Source: Zeugodacus cucurbitae (taxonomy: Eukaryota; Arthropoda; Insecta; Diptera; Tephritidae). Taken from it: a DNA stretch of 64,000 nucleotides. The notes below the pieces were generated by a model. It was not told the origin of the DNA, ran no database searches, and saw nothing but the letters and a program-made list of their open reading frames with translations. The stretch spans positions 14,367,501 through 14,431,500 of the forward strand of contig NC_071668.1 in assembly GCF_028554725.1 (NCBI RefSeq), read 5' to 3'. Positions 11,367-21,929 of the stretch are shown here, in pieces; position 1 is the stretch's first letter; each line of letters opens with the position of its first letter. Position numbers and translations under genes: made by a program.

Positions 11367-12260
11367 TACATACAAATCTATATAAGTAAGCAGAAAAGTA
11401 GCTTTGCTGATATTATTTACCTTTATTTTACAAAAAAATATTTTTTTTTATTTTTTGTTATTTTTGTCAACCCAAGACGGGTGTGTGAAAATTATAAAAC
11501 ACCTTATTTCTCATAGTTTTCCTTTTTTCTCCACTCCTTCCTTGTTATTTATATACTTTGTTGTGAAATTTCATGCGAAATTTGTGCTCCACACACATCC
11601 ATACTTACAAAGGGCTCTAAATGCTGTAGGAAATGACCATATACAGACAGTTATAAGCAAATATATCTATATATTTGTATATGTTAATATATATGTATGT
11701 TTATAATACCCGCTAAGTGGTAAGAGTAAAAGTCACAAATTTAAACAAAAATTGGGCGAAAGAGCGCTGTGCCTTCGCCTTATTTGCTTTTGCTTTGCCG
11801 CCATTAAGTGAAAGTGCAAAATCGATGAAGTGAAGCCGAAAGCATATCAAAAGAAGCATTGGAAAAAAATATTAAGCAAAATAAGTTAGTATTTCTTGTT
11901 AACTTACACGCTCGGTGTTTGGGAGAGCGTGTTTAAATGTTAAATCAAACGAAAAATCGGTTTCGTCTTTATTTTTTATTTGTGTGTGTTTGTCTTAAAC
12001 ACATATGCATATATTGTTTAAACTGTATTTATTTTCTGTTATTTTGTCACAACCAATAAAGTTTTCGTTCAGTTTGTCCATTTTATTTGCCTGTTCTGTG
12101 TGTGTTACATCATCGCTGTTATTGATTTTGAATAAGAGAAAGCAAAAGTTAGCGCTCTTCTTTGTGGCGCGTCTTAATTATATAATTTCATTATCACAAA
12201 TGTAGGCTGATTTTGGATGAAATCATTTATTTACATACTCAATAAATTTGTGATGGTGTG
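11367..12260. other. Non-coding, AT-rich
   Basis: T-rich and A-rich runs with short hydrophobic open frames and no recognisable domain. 11760-11840 resembles generic fly intergenic DNA. Confidence 0.5.
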
Positions 12261-12875
12261 ATGGAGAAATATGCGACTTCAATTCTACTGGGTGCCAGGC
12301 CACAAGGGCATAGAAGGTAACGAGATAGTGATAGATAGAGATTGCCAAATGAGGCGTAAAACAGTCATCCGAAAATATGATGAACGTAGATAGACCTATA
12401 CATTGTCTATATGATGATCTAGACAGAAACTTGGTAAAAAAGTTCAAACCGCAAAGTTATGTGCAAGACGGTAGATATAAAGTACACGAAATTTCTATTG
12501 GCACTCGATAGAGGCAAATGTAGGAATATGGTCGGCATACTCACTGGCGCACGCCTACAAGATGGGGCTGATAGATCGCGAGGACTGCAGGAAATGTCAA
12601 GAGCAAGGCACCAGAGGAGCACCTTTTCTGTGAATGTCCTGCATTATCAAGACAACGGCTTCAACATTTGGAGGCTACACATTACGTTAATCTGGAAGAG
12701 ATTTGGTTGGTGAAGCCACAAAGCCTTTTGAAATTCGCAACAAGCGCTGGCATCCTAGAGGATGATTACTCCTCATGAACTAAGTGACGGCACTCCATTT
12801 GGTATCGCAAAGTACCAAAACTGGTCTATGTGTGGCGTTTTAGCCTACCAGAGTAACCTAACCTAACCTAACAAA
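12261..12875 (+). pseudogene. LINE 3' end with RNase H remnant (sense copy)
   Basis: The same LINE family as the minus-strand copy at 14391-15217. The sequence reads YWVPGHKGIEGNEI at 12280-12330, the last RNase H motif, then breaks frame; the GARLQDGADRSRGLQ stretch reappears at 12542-12592. It ends in a (TAACC)n tail at 12854-12872. It is more deleted than the other copy: part of the segment around 12335-12465 is missing or frame-shifted. It encodes no working enzyme. Confidence 0.8.
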
Positions 12876-13156
12876 ATGGCGACTTCAAGAATTTTTTTTC
12901 TCAATTTTCGGGAAAAAAACAACAGTTATTTACGAAATTTAAAAATTCGAAATTTTTGAAAAACAAATAAAGCTTCGATCAGGCACAGGATTATTATATA
13001 TTCTAAAAGCTGTATAAATTTCATTACAATTTCGAAAAGTAATAATCGGATCACCTTCAAATTTTCAGAGAATATTTTGAAGATATTACACTAAACAAAA
13101 ATGTAAAAAAAAGAATTGATTTTTTGAAAATCCTGACTACCCCTAACCCCTTAAAT
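12876..13156. mobile_element. Possible MITE remnant ending CCCCTAACCCCTTAA
   Basis: An AT-rich block with GAATTTTTTTTCTCAATTTTC, homopolymer runs and a right end GACTACCCCTAACCCCTTAA at 13135-13154. A mirror-image start (TTAAGGGGTTAGGAGAGTCC) occurs alone at about 35951-35970. The style matches the TTAA-flanked element at 53805-54340, but the left end here is not present, possibly lost when the adjacent LINE inserted. Classification is tentative. Confidence 0.35.
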
Positions 13157-14378
13157 ATCTGCAATACCATAGGAGAACCATAATGTCAGTATATTGTCAG
13201 GAATAGGTATTCAAGTTCCTGATATTCTCCGAACATATCACCACAAGTCCACAACACTTCGACTTGATAGCTTTCTTATATTTCCTCACACCAATATGTA
13301 TTTAATTGATATTGAGAGCCCTGTTCTCTCCGGATTTTATTAGTGGTTCAGGATCTTATTCATTTAGAATAACAGATTTCATTCGAGGTTTGGGAATACG
13401 TTTGTCGTCGGTGCTCGAGTTTATCATTCATAAAATTTGCTTATTTTCTAGCTTTATGTGTCTATTTGTTTTATATTTTTGTTCTCTGGCTTCTTTAAAC
13501 ACTCTGTCAAAAAAATTAAACTTTGGAGGTGATGTTCGAAATTGATTCGAGATACATTTGTCTCCTTGCTTTCGTTCTAGATCTTCGATGACAGTATCTT
13601 TATTGTCATCCCAGATGAAGTTTCTTGCTGGATAATGCCGCGCTCTATTTATAAAGCGAGATGTTTTGTAACCCGAAGAATTCGACTAATTTTAGGTTAA
13701 GTTACTACCTAAGAGCCCAAAATTACTAACATTCGGTCCATCATAGTTTGATCCCCTTATCTCCCTTCCGCTCCTGCAACCAATTAACTCCATATAAAAT
13801 CCTAATACTTCCCACCATCTCAAATACAAACTATCAAGTATGAAGTAGTCGCAAAATTAGAAAGTAACTAAGTTAGACGAGCATGCAAAACTTGTACACA
13901 TTTAAGAGAATAACAACAGCAAACGAGACAAGAACAAGGCGCTCAACTGTTCCAGCAAAAAAAACTAGCGAAAGAGGAACGCGCTAGTTGTGATATCAGT
14001 CGGCCGAATAGTTACAACGTGTAGTGCGTTGCAATGCCACAACAACAACAAACTAACCACATAAAGACGCCAGTTTGTCTAGGTGCGCAGACGGTGAAAA
14101 TTTGCAAGAATCAAAAAGAGAATAATAGAAAAAGTGTATGAAGAAAAAACAATCTAAAACATACAGATTACGCGCAAACAGGTGTTCAGCGGCAAGTTTT
14201 ATGCATGGGGTGTTACACTGCGCGATATTAGCTTAGTTACAGTTATAAAAAAGTTTAAAAGAAGAGAGAGGAAGAGAGATCGTTACGAAAAATGTAGATT
14301 TAGTATAAAAAGTGTGAGTGTTAGCTAGGGAGTAAGCCTTCAGAAAACCCAAATTATTTTTTATAACCTAAATGTTTT
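13157..14378. other. Non-coding; promoter-like patch near 13990-14030
   Basis: Mostly featureless. Around 13995-14030 the sequence ATCAGTCGGCCGAATAGTTA, followed by A-rich leader-like DNA (14095-14160), resembles a fly Inr plus 5' UTR, but no exon or start codon context can be defined. Confidence 0.4.
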
Positions 14379-14390
14379 CTAGGTCCAGTA
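14379..14390. repeat. Target-site duplication, left, of the antisense LINE
   Basis: CTAGGTCCAGTA, identical to 15218-15229 across the LINE. Confidence 0.9.
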
Positions 14391-15217
14391 GGTTAGGTTA
14401 GGTTAGGTTATTCTGGTTGGCTAAAAAGCCACACATAGACCAGTTTTGGTCCTTTGCGATACCAGATGGAGTGCCGTCACTTAGTTAATGAGAAGTAATC
14501 ATCCTTTAGGATGCCTGCGCTTGTTGCGAATTTCTAAAGGCTTTGTGGCTTCACCAACCAAATCTCTTCCAGATTAACGTAATGTGTAGCCTCCAAATGT
14601 TGAAGCCGTTGTCTTGATAATGCAGTACATTCACAGAAGAGGTGCTCCTCTGGTGCCTTGCTCTTGACATTTCCTGCAGTCCTCGCGATCTATCAGCCCC
14701 ATCTTGTAGGCGTGCGCCAGTGAGTATGCCCACCATATTCCTACTTTTGCCTCTATCGAGCGCCAATAGAAATTTCGTGTACTTCTTATATATCGCCTTG
14801 CACATAACTTTTGTGGTTTTGCATCCCGGTATATTCGCTTTGAACTTTTTTACCAAGCTTCTGTCTAGGTCATCATATAGACAGTGTATGGGGTTATCTA
14901 CGTTCATCATGTTTTCGGATGACAGTCTTACGCCTCGTTTGGCAATCTCGTCCACTATCTCGTTACCCTCTATGCGCTTGTGGCCTGGCACCCAGTATAA
15001 TTGAAGTCGCCTATTTCAGGCGACATCATCCACTGCTGTCCTAAGACTCAAGACACTTTTGGCCGATATGCTGAAGGAGGATATTGCCTTGATTCCCGCC
15101 TGACTATCTAAGTATATGTTTACTTTAAAGAATCCTATTGGTGCGCTTAAGGATAGCTCAACGGCTTTTCCAATTGCAAACACCTCCGCTTGAAATATAC
15201 CGCTTGAAGTATACATA
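14391..15217 (-). pseudogene. LINE 3' end with RNase H domain, 5'-truncated
   Basis: Read on the minus strand from 15217, the frame begins inside RNase H: FQAEVFAIGKAVELSL carries the catalytic glutamate, NIYLDSQAGIKAI the second aspartate, and VPGHKRIEGNEIVDEIAKRG the final motif with aspartate. The reading is one frame all the way to 14551 with a single TGA (15016-15018) inside the domain. A cysteine-poor tail follows and the copy ends in (CCTAA)n at 14391-14410. A perfect 12-bp target duplication flanks it, so the boundaries are exact and the insertion is fairly young. This belongs to the RNase-H-bearing I/Jockey superfamily; the exact clade is not determined. It is 5'-truncated, with no RT domain. 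Confidence 0.88.
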
Positions 15218-15229
15218 CTAGGTCCAGTA
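15218..15229. repeat. Target-site duplication, right, of the antisense LINE
   Basis: CTAGGTCCAGTA, identical to 14379-14390. Confidence 0.9.
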
Positions 15230-16579
15230 AGAACATGAAGAACATTTTTATTAAAATTTTCTTAAATTCTTTATATATATAGAATTTTATTATTTTTATT
15301 TATACTATTAATATTTAATAAATATAATTTTTTCAAACAGGTGATAACTCTTTACAAAAAATAAGGTCTTAATTTTTTTAATTTATACTATGCTAATTAA
15401 TTAATATTCCATTTATTTTATCATTTTATATAATTCGCATTTTATAGTTAGCTTACTATTTCTTTACTATAGCCTTCTTTATTTTATGTTTTTTTTTTTC
15501 AAACTGGTGGCAACCCTATCATATTTCATAAAATTTTAAAATATAGGAAGCTTTCAAGTTTAGGGTGCATTTCTAAAGTTTCTAAACAATTCACTTACAT
15601 TATATCTCTAAAGTGTGTCTAAGCTAATTTCGCACACTGTAACAGCTTAATGCAAGGTGCAAATTTAAGAATCAAAATAGAAGAAGCAAATACAAATAAT
15701 AAAACACAGATACCATAAGAAGAGCATAACAAGCTAACAAGAACAAGAACAAGAGCGCATGCCATCATAGTCGCGGTAAATAAAAACAACAATAAATTAC
15801 CGAAGACTTAAGACAGCAACGCATAAAGACCAAGTAGTGATTTCCCAAGCCTAAAGGCACAACTTGAAACGATGCGCCACATGCATACGCCGACTGAGCC
15901 GACTTTTAATTCTGCTTTTATATAACCGCCTTGATGTAAAGCCTGCGCGCTCATTAATGCCAAGACCAAGCGGCGCGTAAAACCGATTCTCAGCCATAAA
16001 ATCGCAAGCCAACAACAATTACATACATATGTCTATATGAAGCCAGAATCGTTGAGTAGTATAAGTTGTCTAACGCAACTAAAGCGCTAAAAATTAAGGC
16101 GACGCATTAGTTGGAGGGGGGTGTAGCAGCGCCTGCAGACGCTTTTAGTGGCAACATTTAGCAAACAAATGTTCTACTTTCACCAAACGCTTTGCAGTGC
16201 TGCGAGCCGCCCAGTCGCATTTAATTCAGCGCAACCGCAAGTGGTCGCGTGTCGTCCACGAAAGCAGCGGCATTCAGTCAACCAGCTATATGCGCTCGCA
16301 CAAACAACAATAACAATCACAACAACAACAAGCGCATGCGCAAGTCGCTTGACGAAATCGCAAAAAAAATGTGTAAAACTTGCGAAAATTAGTCAACAAG
16401 CATATAAAATGTAGCATGCTATGCTTTGCTTTTCATTATGATTTCCTACTAAAGTCTAGGTGGTCACGCATGCGCCGAGCAGCTGTTGTTTTTCCCAGTT
16501 GTGTGGCGATGCTCTCACGCTTTCTCTCATTGCGCATAAAAGCCAAAGCACTCTCTGTTGTTGGTTCTAGTGTGAGCCG
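15230..16579. other. Non-coding, no gene recognised
   Basis: AT-rich to 15620, including a lone GGTGGCAACCCTAT (15506) like the core of the 7-kb tandem array. From 16140 the composition is richer in GC with CAACAACAA runs (16300-16335). Open frames here lack any recognisable domain. Confidence 0.5.
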
Positions 16580-17328
16580 TTTTTATACCCTGAACAGGGT
16601 ATATTACGTTTGTCACGAAGTTTGTAACACCCAGAAGGAAGCATCGGAGGCCCTATAAAGTATATATGTAAATGATCAATATGTTGAACTGAGTCGATTT
16701 AGCCATGTCCGTCTCTCTGTCTGTATATATACGAACTAGTCCTTCAGTTTTTAAGATATCGTTTTGAAATTTTGCAGATGTTATTTTCTCTTCAAGAAGC
16801 TGCTCATTTGTCGGAACTGCCGATATCGGACCACTACATCATATAGCTGCCATACAAACTGAACGATCGGAATCAATGGCTTGTAGGGAAAACTTCCGCA
16901 TTTTATTACATATCTTCACGAAAGTTGGTGTGAGTTGTTGTTCATAGAAATAATTTGATCTCCGAAAAAATTGTTCAGATCGGTTCACTATAGCATATAG
17001 CTGCCATACAAACCGAACGATCGGAATCAATGGCTTGTATGGAAAATTTTCGCATTTGACGTGGTATCTTCACGAAATTTGACATGGATTACTGCTTAAG
17101 GTAATAATATAATCTCCGAAGAAATTGTTCAGATCGGTTAACTATATAACCTTAATGTTTCTAGCAAACAACCCGGCTAAAAGGAATTAGTAAAATGTTT
17201 TCATATTTTTTTTCCTTCTTTTTCTTACGTCTTTCGATTTGCTTAAACACATAGTTACTAGAAGAAATGCACCTGTGAAGGGTATATTAGCTTCGGTACA
17301 GCCGAAGTTAACGTTTTTTCTTGTTTTT
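16580..17328 (+). mobile_element. Helentron-like (HINE) element, family 2
   Basis: Begins with TATACCCTGAACAGGGTATA (16584-16603), a palindrome with 9-bp arms, then GTTTGTAACACCCAGAAGG, CCGTCTCTCTGTCTGTATAT and an internal tandem pair of about 154 bp (ATATAGCTGCC at 16841 and 16995). The 3' side has AGGGTATA (17279), the inverse of the 5' arm. A perfect hairpin CTTCGG-TACAG-CCGAAG (17291-17307) follows, then an end in CTTGTTTT. This order matches Helentron-associated elements. The same repeat is familiar from other flies. Its sequence differs from family 1 but the landmarks fall in the same order. Confidence 0.75.
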
Positions 17329-17612
17329 ATCTATGCTAGCTTATTTTGGGTCTGCGCAGACATTATGGCAACAAGAAGCACATGAAAATCATGCGAGAAG
17401 TTGTGGGCGAGAGGAGAACTTGCGTGTATTTCTCTATATAGTTATGTCGATGTGAAGAAACGTCTTCTTTAGAGTATTCAGAAAAGAAGTGAGCTTGCAG
17501 GTACCCCTCAGTATAGTTTTGGTGGTGAGAAGAATCCTCCTCTGTCCCATTTCCTCTGTTCCCATTTCTTTGATAAATGAATTACTAATTCGATATAATA
17601 TGAATTGTTATT
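17329..17612. other. Non-coding spacer upstream of Cog8
   Basis: No gene or repeat recognised between the HINE end and the tandem array at 17613. Confidence 0.5.
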
Positions 17613-17790
17613 GTTGTTGTAATTGGTTAAAAAATTGCACTTTCTTTCAATCAAAGATAATCCCACTGTTGTTGTTGCATTAAGCCATAAAACATAGAAC
17701 AATTTCTTTCCAATCAAAACTAATCGAATAGTTGTTGTAATAAGCCATAAAACATAGAATTATTCCTTCAATCTAGGCTACGAACCTTAA
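17613..17790. repeat. Three-copy ~59-bp tandem repeat upstream of Cog8
   Basis: Units start GTTGTTGTAA (17613), GTTGTTGCAT (17671) and GTTGTTGTAA (17731). Units 2 and 3 share TAAGCCATAAAACATAGAA and a TTCxxTCAATC-like end; unit 1 is more diverged. The array ends about 240 bp before the Cog8 start codon. Confidence 0.75.
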
Positions 17791-17924
17791 TCCTTTATGA
17801 AAATTATTATAAACACTAACTTAACCATGCTTTAAACCTTAACATAGCATTGACGCAAACCACTTTCGATTTCTTACTTCTATAGCCACCCAGTGTTTCG
17901 TTCTACATATCAGCCTGTATCCAA

Positions 17925-17949
17925 TCAGCTGTGGCGCCAACTCAGCTGT
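17925..17949 (+). promoter_or_regulatory. Twin CAGCTGT E-box motif, likely Cog8 core promoter
   Basis: TCAGCTGT occurs at 17925-17932 and 17942-17949 around GGCGCCAAC. CAGCTGTT matches the E-box-type core promoter element common in Drosophila housekeeping promoters. It lies 80-104 bp before the ATG and there is no TATA box. The transcription start itself is not placed. Confidence 0.5.
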
Positions 17950-18028
17950 TTGCATTTTGTCGACGCGCCTGAAAAAACAAGTGCTGAAATAAATTTGTTC
18001 AAATATTTGAGAATAAAGTGCTTTTAAA

Positions 18029-20244
18029 ATGGATTTAGAGAACGAACGCGTACTAAAATTGATCTTCCCAGATGGTTTGCCAGGTTTGTCAATAGTTTAT
18101 TGTACAAGATATATATTAATTACCTTCTCCACCTTATTAGAAAACCTACGCGACAATCCCGAACTCTACAGCTATCTGGCCAATTTGGGCACTTACAAAG
18201 TAGAGCAACTAAAGAAGGAACAAGCACGCCTGACCGATGAAAACAAACGCATTGTAGAGCAGACGCAAGAATTGGCCATTTCCAATTATAAAACCTTCAT
18301 ACATACAGCGGAGAATTCACGTTCGATTTTCACTGAATTTCAAAATACCGAAGAACAAGTGAGCACCTTATTGGACAAATTGCCAGTCTTTACTAAAGAA
18401 TGTGAGAATTTTCTCACGAAAGCAGAAGATATCAATGAGGAAAGACGCATTAATTCCATTACATTAAAGAAGAATGCACAGTTGCTGGAAATACTTGAAC
18501 TGCCGCAACTGATGGAGCGCTGCATACGTGAGGGACGCTATGAAGAAGCATTGGAACTGGCCAGTTATGTGCAGAAATTGGGACACAATCATAGTGATAT
18601 ACCAATTATAAAGGTGAGAGAGGTTTATTTGTTAAAAATTATATTTGAAGATTATACTTTTTTATATTCCAGAGCATTGTACACTCTGTGGAGGCTTTAT
18701 GGCACACAATGTTGGTGCAGTTAGTGGCGCAGCTGCGCACCGACTTGCAGTTGCCCAAATGCTTACAAATTGTTGGTTATTTACGACGCATGCAGGCTTT
18801 TAGCAATAATGAATTGAAATTGAAGTTTCTGCAAGCGCGTGATACGTGGCTTAAGAGCACATTGAAAGCGATTGCCAAGGATGATGGTGCGTTTGTTTGT
18901 TTATTTCAGTTTTTATGCTTTCTTTTCATTTTTAAATTGTATTTTTCCAGCGCAACAACATTTGACCAAAACAATTGAGGTTACACGCATTAATTTGTTT
19001 AATATTATAACACAATATCGTGCGATATTTCCCGATGATGAGCCGAGCGCAGTTACAACCACAAAACCAATGCAAGGTGTGATCTGTGAGGGTGAGCGTT
19101 TATTCCAAGCATGGCTACATAGGAAGGTTAGTAAAAAGTGTGGTTTTTTGTAGTTTATGAAAACACAGGGTGTTGTGAATCTCTGTGAAGTGAAGTGGAA
19201 TAAATATGTGCCTTATTGGTTTTCGAAACTTATAAAAGTGCTTTAAAACATTTCAAAATTATTTAAAATTTCACTATTCAAATAATTCTACGTTTGAATT
19301 GAGGGTGTTGGTACTCAAATTGTTAAAAAAATTTGTCTTATCAACTTCCGTATCCATCAAGAACCTCAACAAACATGTTTTCTTTAAAGATCGACGATTT
19401 TCTGCACACTTTGGAATCGGATTTGGAGCGTGGCATCAGCTCATTCGACACCGTACTCGGTCAGTGCATGTATTTTGGTCTCTCCTTCAGCCGCGTCGGC
19501 GCCGATTTTCGTGGTCTAATGGTGCCGATCTTCTTGCGCGTAATACGCAGAAATTTCGATAATGCAATTTCAACAGTGAATCAAAATTTCGCGCAAGAAC
19601 TCGAACGTTATACGCTCATCAATAAAGTAACGGTGCATACGCGTGGGCATAAAGCGGATACTGACGCCAATAGTGCAACAAACACAACCGCATCGGAGCA
19701 AGAATCGTATGCGCCACCAGAAACTTTGTTGGATTTCCATCCGCTAGCCTCACTCTGCAATGGCTACTTGAATGCGCTGAATGAATTGCGTCTCTGTGCG
19801 CCCATCGCCTTGGCAAATGACGTAACACGCGCGCTACAGTCATCGCTGGAATTTGTCGCCACCAAAGTGTTGAGTTTCTATCGTCAGGAGCAGCAGGCGT
19901 TCACTAGCGCCGAGCGTGAGACATTCGTTAAATTGTGTTCTTGCTTGGCTTACGATTTGATACCTTACATACAGCGTTGCATACACGCCATATTTCCACA
20001 GCAGACGCTAACCAATCATTTGGGTATCAATTTGTTGACTTTGGAGCAGGAGAAGATTACTTACTTGCAACAACAAAAGATATTGGAGCCACTGAAAAGT
20101 TTGTTGCCACACAAAATACCCGAAGTATTGCTAAAGCAAGAGCAAACGCCAGTGACAGTGACAACGACAACAGAAACAACGGTGGAAACAGTGGTACCAG
20201 CGGCAACGCCGAGTGATGCGACTGCAGTGACTGCGGAAGGTTGA
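18029..20244 (+). CDS. Cog8: Conserved oligomeric Golgi complex subunit 8
   Basis: COG8 is a lobe-B subunit of the COG tether, which captures retrograde vesicles at the Golgi; in other species it pairs with COG1 to link the two lobes. Inferred exons: 18029-18083, 18141-18613, 18673-18886, 18951-19126, 19390-20244; phases agree and give 590 residues plus stop. The N-terminal half is a Dor1-type helical rod with a charged coiled coil (about residues 33-105), including LGTYKVEQLKKEQARL and ENSRSIFTEF. The central part has LWHTMLVQLVAQLRTDLQLP and GQCMYFGLSFSRVGADFRGL (about residues 320-345). The last ~35 residues are a T/V/A-rich tail coded by ACA/ACG repeats (about 20150-20240), probably lineage-specific. 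The ATG is chosen because MDLENERVLKLIFPDG is the expected N-terminus. All introns obey GT-AG. The gene stands alone, surrounded by repeats. Confidence 0.96.
18084..18140 (+). other. Cog8: Cog8 intron 1, 57 bp, in frame and stop-free
   Basis: The donor CAG/GTTTGT is weak (T at +3) and the acceptor CTTATTAG is reasonable. Removing it joins FPDGLP to ENLRDNPEL, the expected family sequence. Retention would insert 19 extra residues (starting at LSIVYC) with no frameshift or stop. Confidence 0.8.
18614..18672 (+). other. Cog8: Cog8 intron 2, 59 bp
   Basis: Donor AAG/GTGAGA, acceptor TATATTCCAG. Phase 0; joins IPIIK to SIVHSVEALWH. Confidence 0.85.
18887..18950 (+). other. Cog8: Cog8 intron 3, 64 bp
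   Basis: Donor GATG/GTGCGT, acceptor ATTTTTCCAG. Phase 1; joins AKDD to AQQHLTKT. Confidence 0.85.
19127..19389 (+). other. Cog8: Cog8 intron 4, 263 bp
   Basis: Donor AAG/GTTAGT, acceptor TTTCTTTAAAG. Phase 0; joins AWLHRK to IDDFLHTLE. The acceptor is chosen because the residues before it (19333-19389) do not fit the family. Confidence 0.8.
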
Positions 20245-20329
20245 GCAGGAAGCTGAAAAAATTTGGAATATATTTTAACCTATAATATACGCGTATATAT
20301 ACTTAAGACAGTCTTTTAAGCTACATATT

Positions 20330-20335
20330 AATAAA
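20330..20335 (+). terminator. Cog8: Cog8 poly(A) signal
   Basis: AATAAA 86 bp after the stop codon, followed by AT-rich DNA suitable for cleavage. Confidence 0.6.
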
Positions 20336-21490
20336 TAATATATACATATATATACAAAGTATATAAGAAGAAGCTGCAATATAATATATAATATATACGA
20401 GCATCTCATCTATGTCCATCGCTACAACTACTGACCACAAATGCCAAATTCATATGAGTCACAATCAAGAAATCACCCTCACCCACACCACATTTCATAC
20501 AGTTCAATAAGTACATACATGTGTAAAATAACTGCATACATACACCATCCATGCAGAACAACAACAACAGCAAATATATGTATGTACATAATGTAATTTA
20601 TGAATTACAATTAAAAAGGAAAAATTAGCCACATGAGCTGAAGCGCAAATAAGCTGAGCAGCAGCAGCAGCATTCACATAGCTACATACAATCAAGCCAA
20701 CAGCCACCCACCCACAACTCATTCATCCGCACAATCAACTATCCATTCATTTAACCTCACCCTCACACATACACATGCAAACACACAATCCCATATTTCT
20801 AATATTTGCGGCACATCGCCGTTGGTACGAAGTTTTATTTCAACTACTTTGGCGCATTTGTGCTTTGGTCATCATTTTTGTGCTGCAGCTGGTGTAATAA
20901 AACTCCCCATTTGGTCATTTGGCAATTATCCCGATAAATTAGCCGAAATCGTAGCAAGCAAGCAAGCAAGTTGGGCTAACTGTCAGAACAATAGCTGAAA
21001 ATCAAATAAATGAGCAAAGTGTAAGCTGTAGCAGCAGCAGCAACAGCAGCAGCAAATAACAACAACAATAATGCCACATTGCTGTAGTCACAGGTTTGTA
21101 CCACATGCCTTCTGTGTTGTATGTGTATTGTTGTAGTTGTTGTGAAGCTGACAAAATCGACAAATGAATGGACGAGTAGATAATTTTCGTATTTATAAAA
21201 AGGACAATGCGCTTAAGTAGCGCCAAAATGACAGGGATTTTGTTGGTGGATGCAGTGGGGGTGTATAATGTGTGTGTGTGAATTACACGAGTGTTTTGGA
21301 TATATTTTTTCGCATATTGCTACATATACGAGTACATAACTATATTTAAGTGTATTCATTTATATTTGGTAATTATCTCTGGGTTTATATATACATATAT
21401 ATGTATAAAAATCTATATACGCTATATGTGATGAGTTTGTGAGATTTTAATCCTTAGCTTTAATATGCCATGTAAATATCCTGGAAACAT
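20336..21490. other. Non-coding, microsatellite-rich downstream of Cog8
   Basis: TA runs (20336-20400), CAG runs at about 20657-20670 and 21030-21053, CAACAA runs and (GT)n near 21265-21280. No gene recognised. Confidence 0.6.
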
Positions 21491-21762
21491 ACATATCGTC
21501 CCCTCAATATAACAATAGCGTATGTGCTCATACATACATTTATTGCATATTTAGAATCTCCATCATTGATTCTATGTCTGGTAAAAATTTCGTCAAATTC
21601 TAATTCCACAAAGTGGGTCAAAATGTCATTGGAAAAAATGGTGTATAATTTCATGTTCATGTTTTTTGTTCATGTTTTCTGATTTGACAAAAAATTTAAA
21701 CTCGATTTTCTCAAAACCCAAAAAAAATTATACGCTATTGTTATATTGAGGGGACGATATGT
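21491..21762. mobile_element. Inverted-repeat element (MITE-like), unclassified
   Basis: A perfect 33-bp inverted repeat: 21491-21523 (starting ACATATCGTCCCCTCAATAT) and 21730-21762, separated by 206 bp. The similarity continues weakly outwards (ATATCCTGG against ATATCCAGT in the reverse complement). The spacer has an open minus-strand frame (about 21460-21657) containing DILTHFVELEFDEIFTRHRI, which matches nothing I recognise. It could fold as a long hairpin RNA. No clear target duplication is seen. Confidence 0.65.
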
Positions 21763-21929
21763 ACTGGATATTTCAGGGATTCTTTAAATTTTACATTCAG
21801 ATTTTCTTAAAAAGTTATATGAAAAATTATTGAAAATGTCCTGAGGGCTAGCAACTCCCTATCCATTATTTTTTTAACCAAAGTCTTCATTTAAAAAGCT
21901 TTCAGTATTTAAAACCTTCGCAGTTATTA

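Noticed and set aside
12272..12890. GCGACTTCAA at both sides of the sense LINE fragment as a possible target duplication
   Set aside because: The left copy is part of the LINE itself (present in the sister copy near 15002), so the match is probably coincidence.
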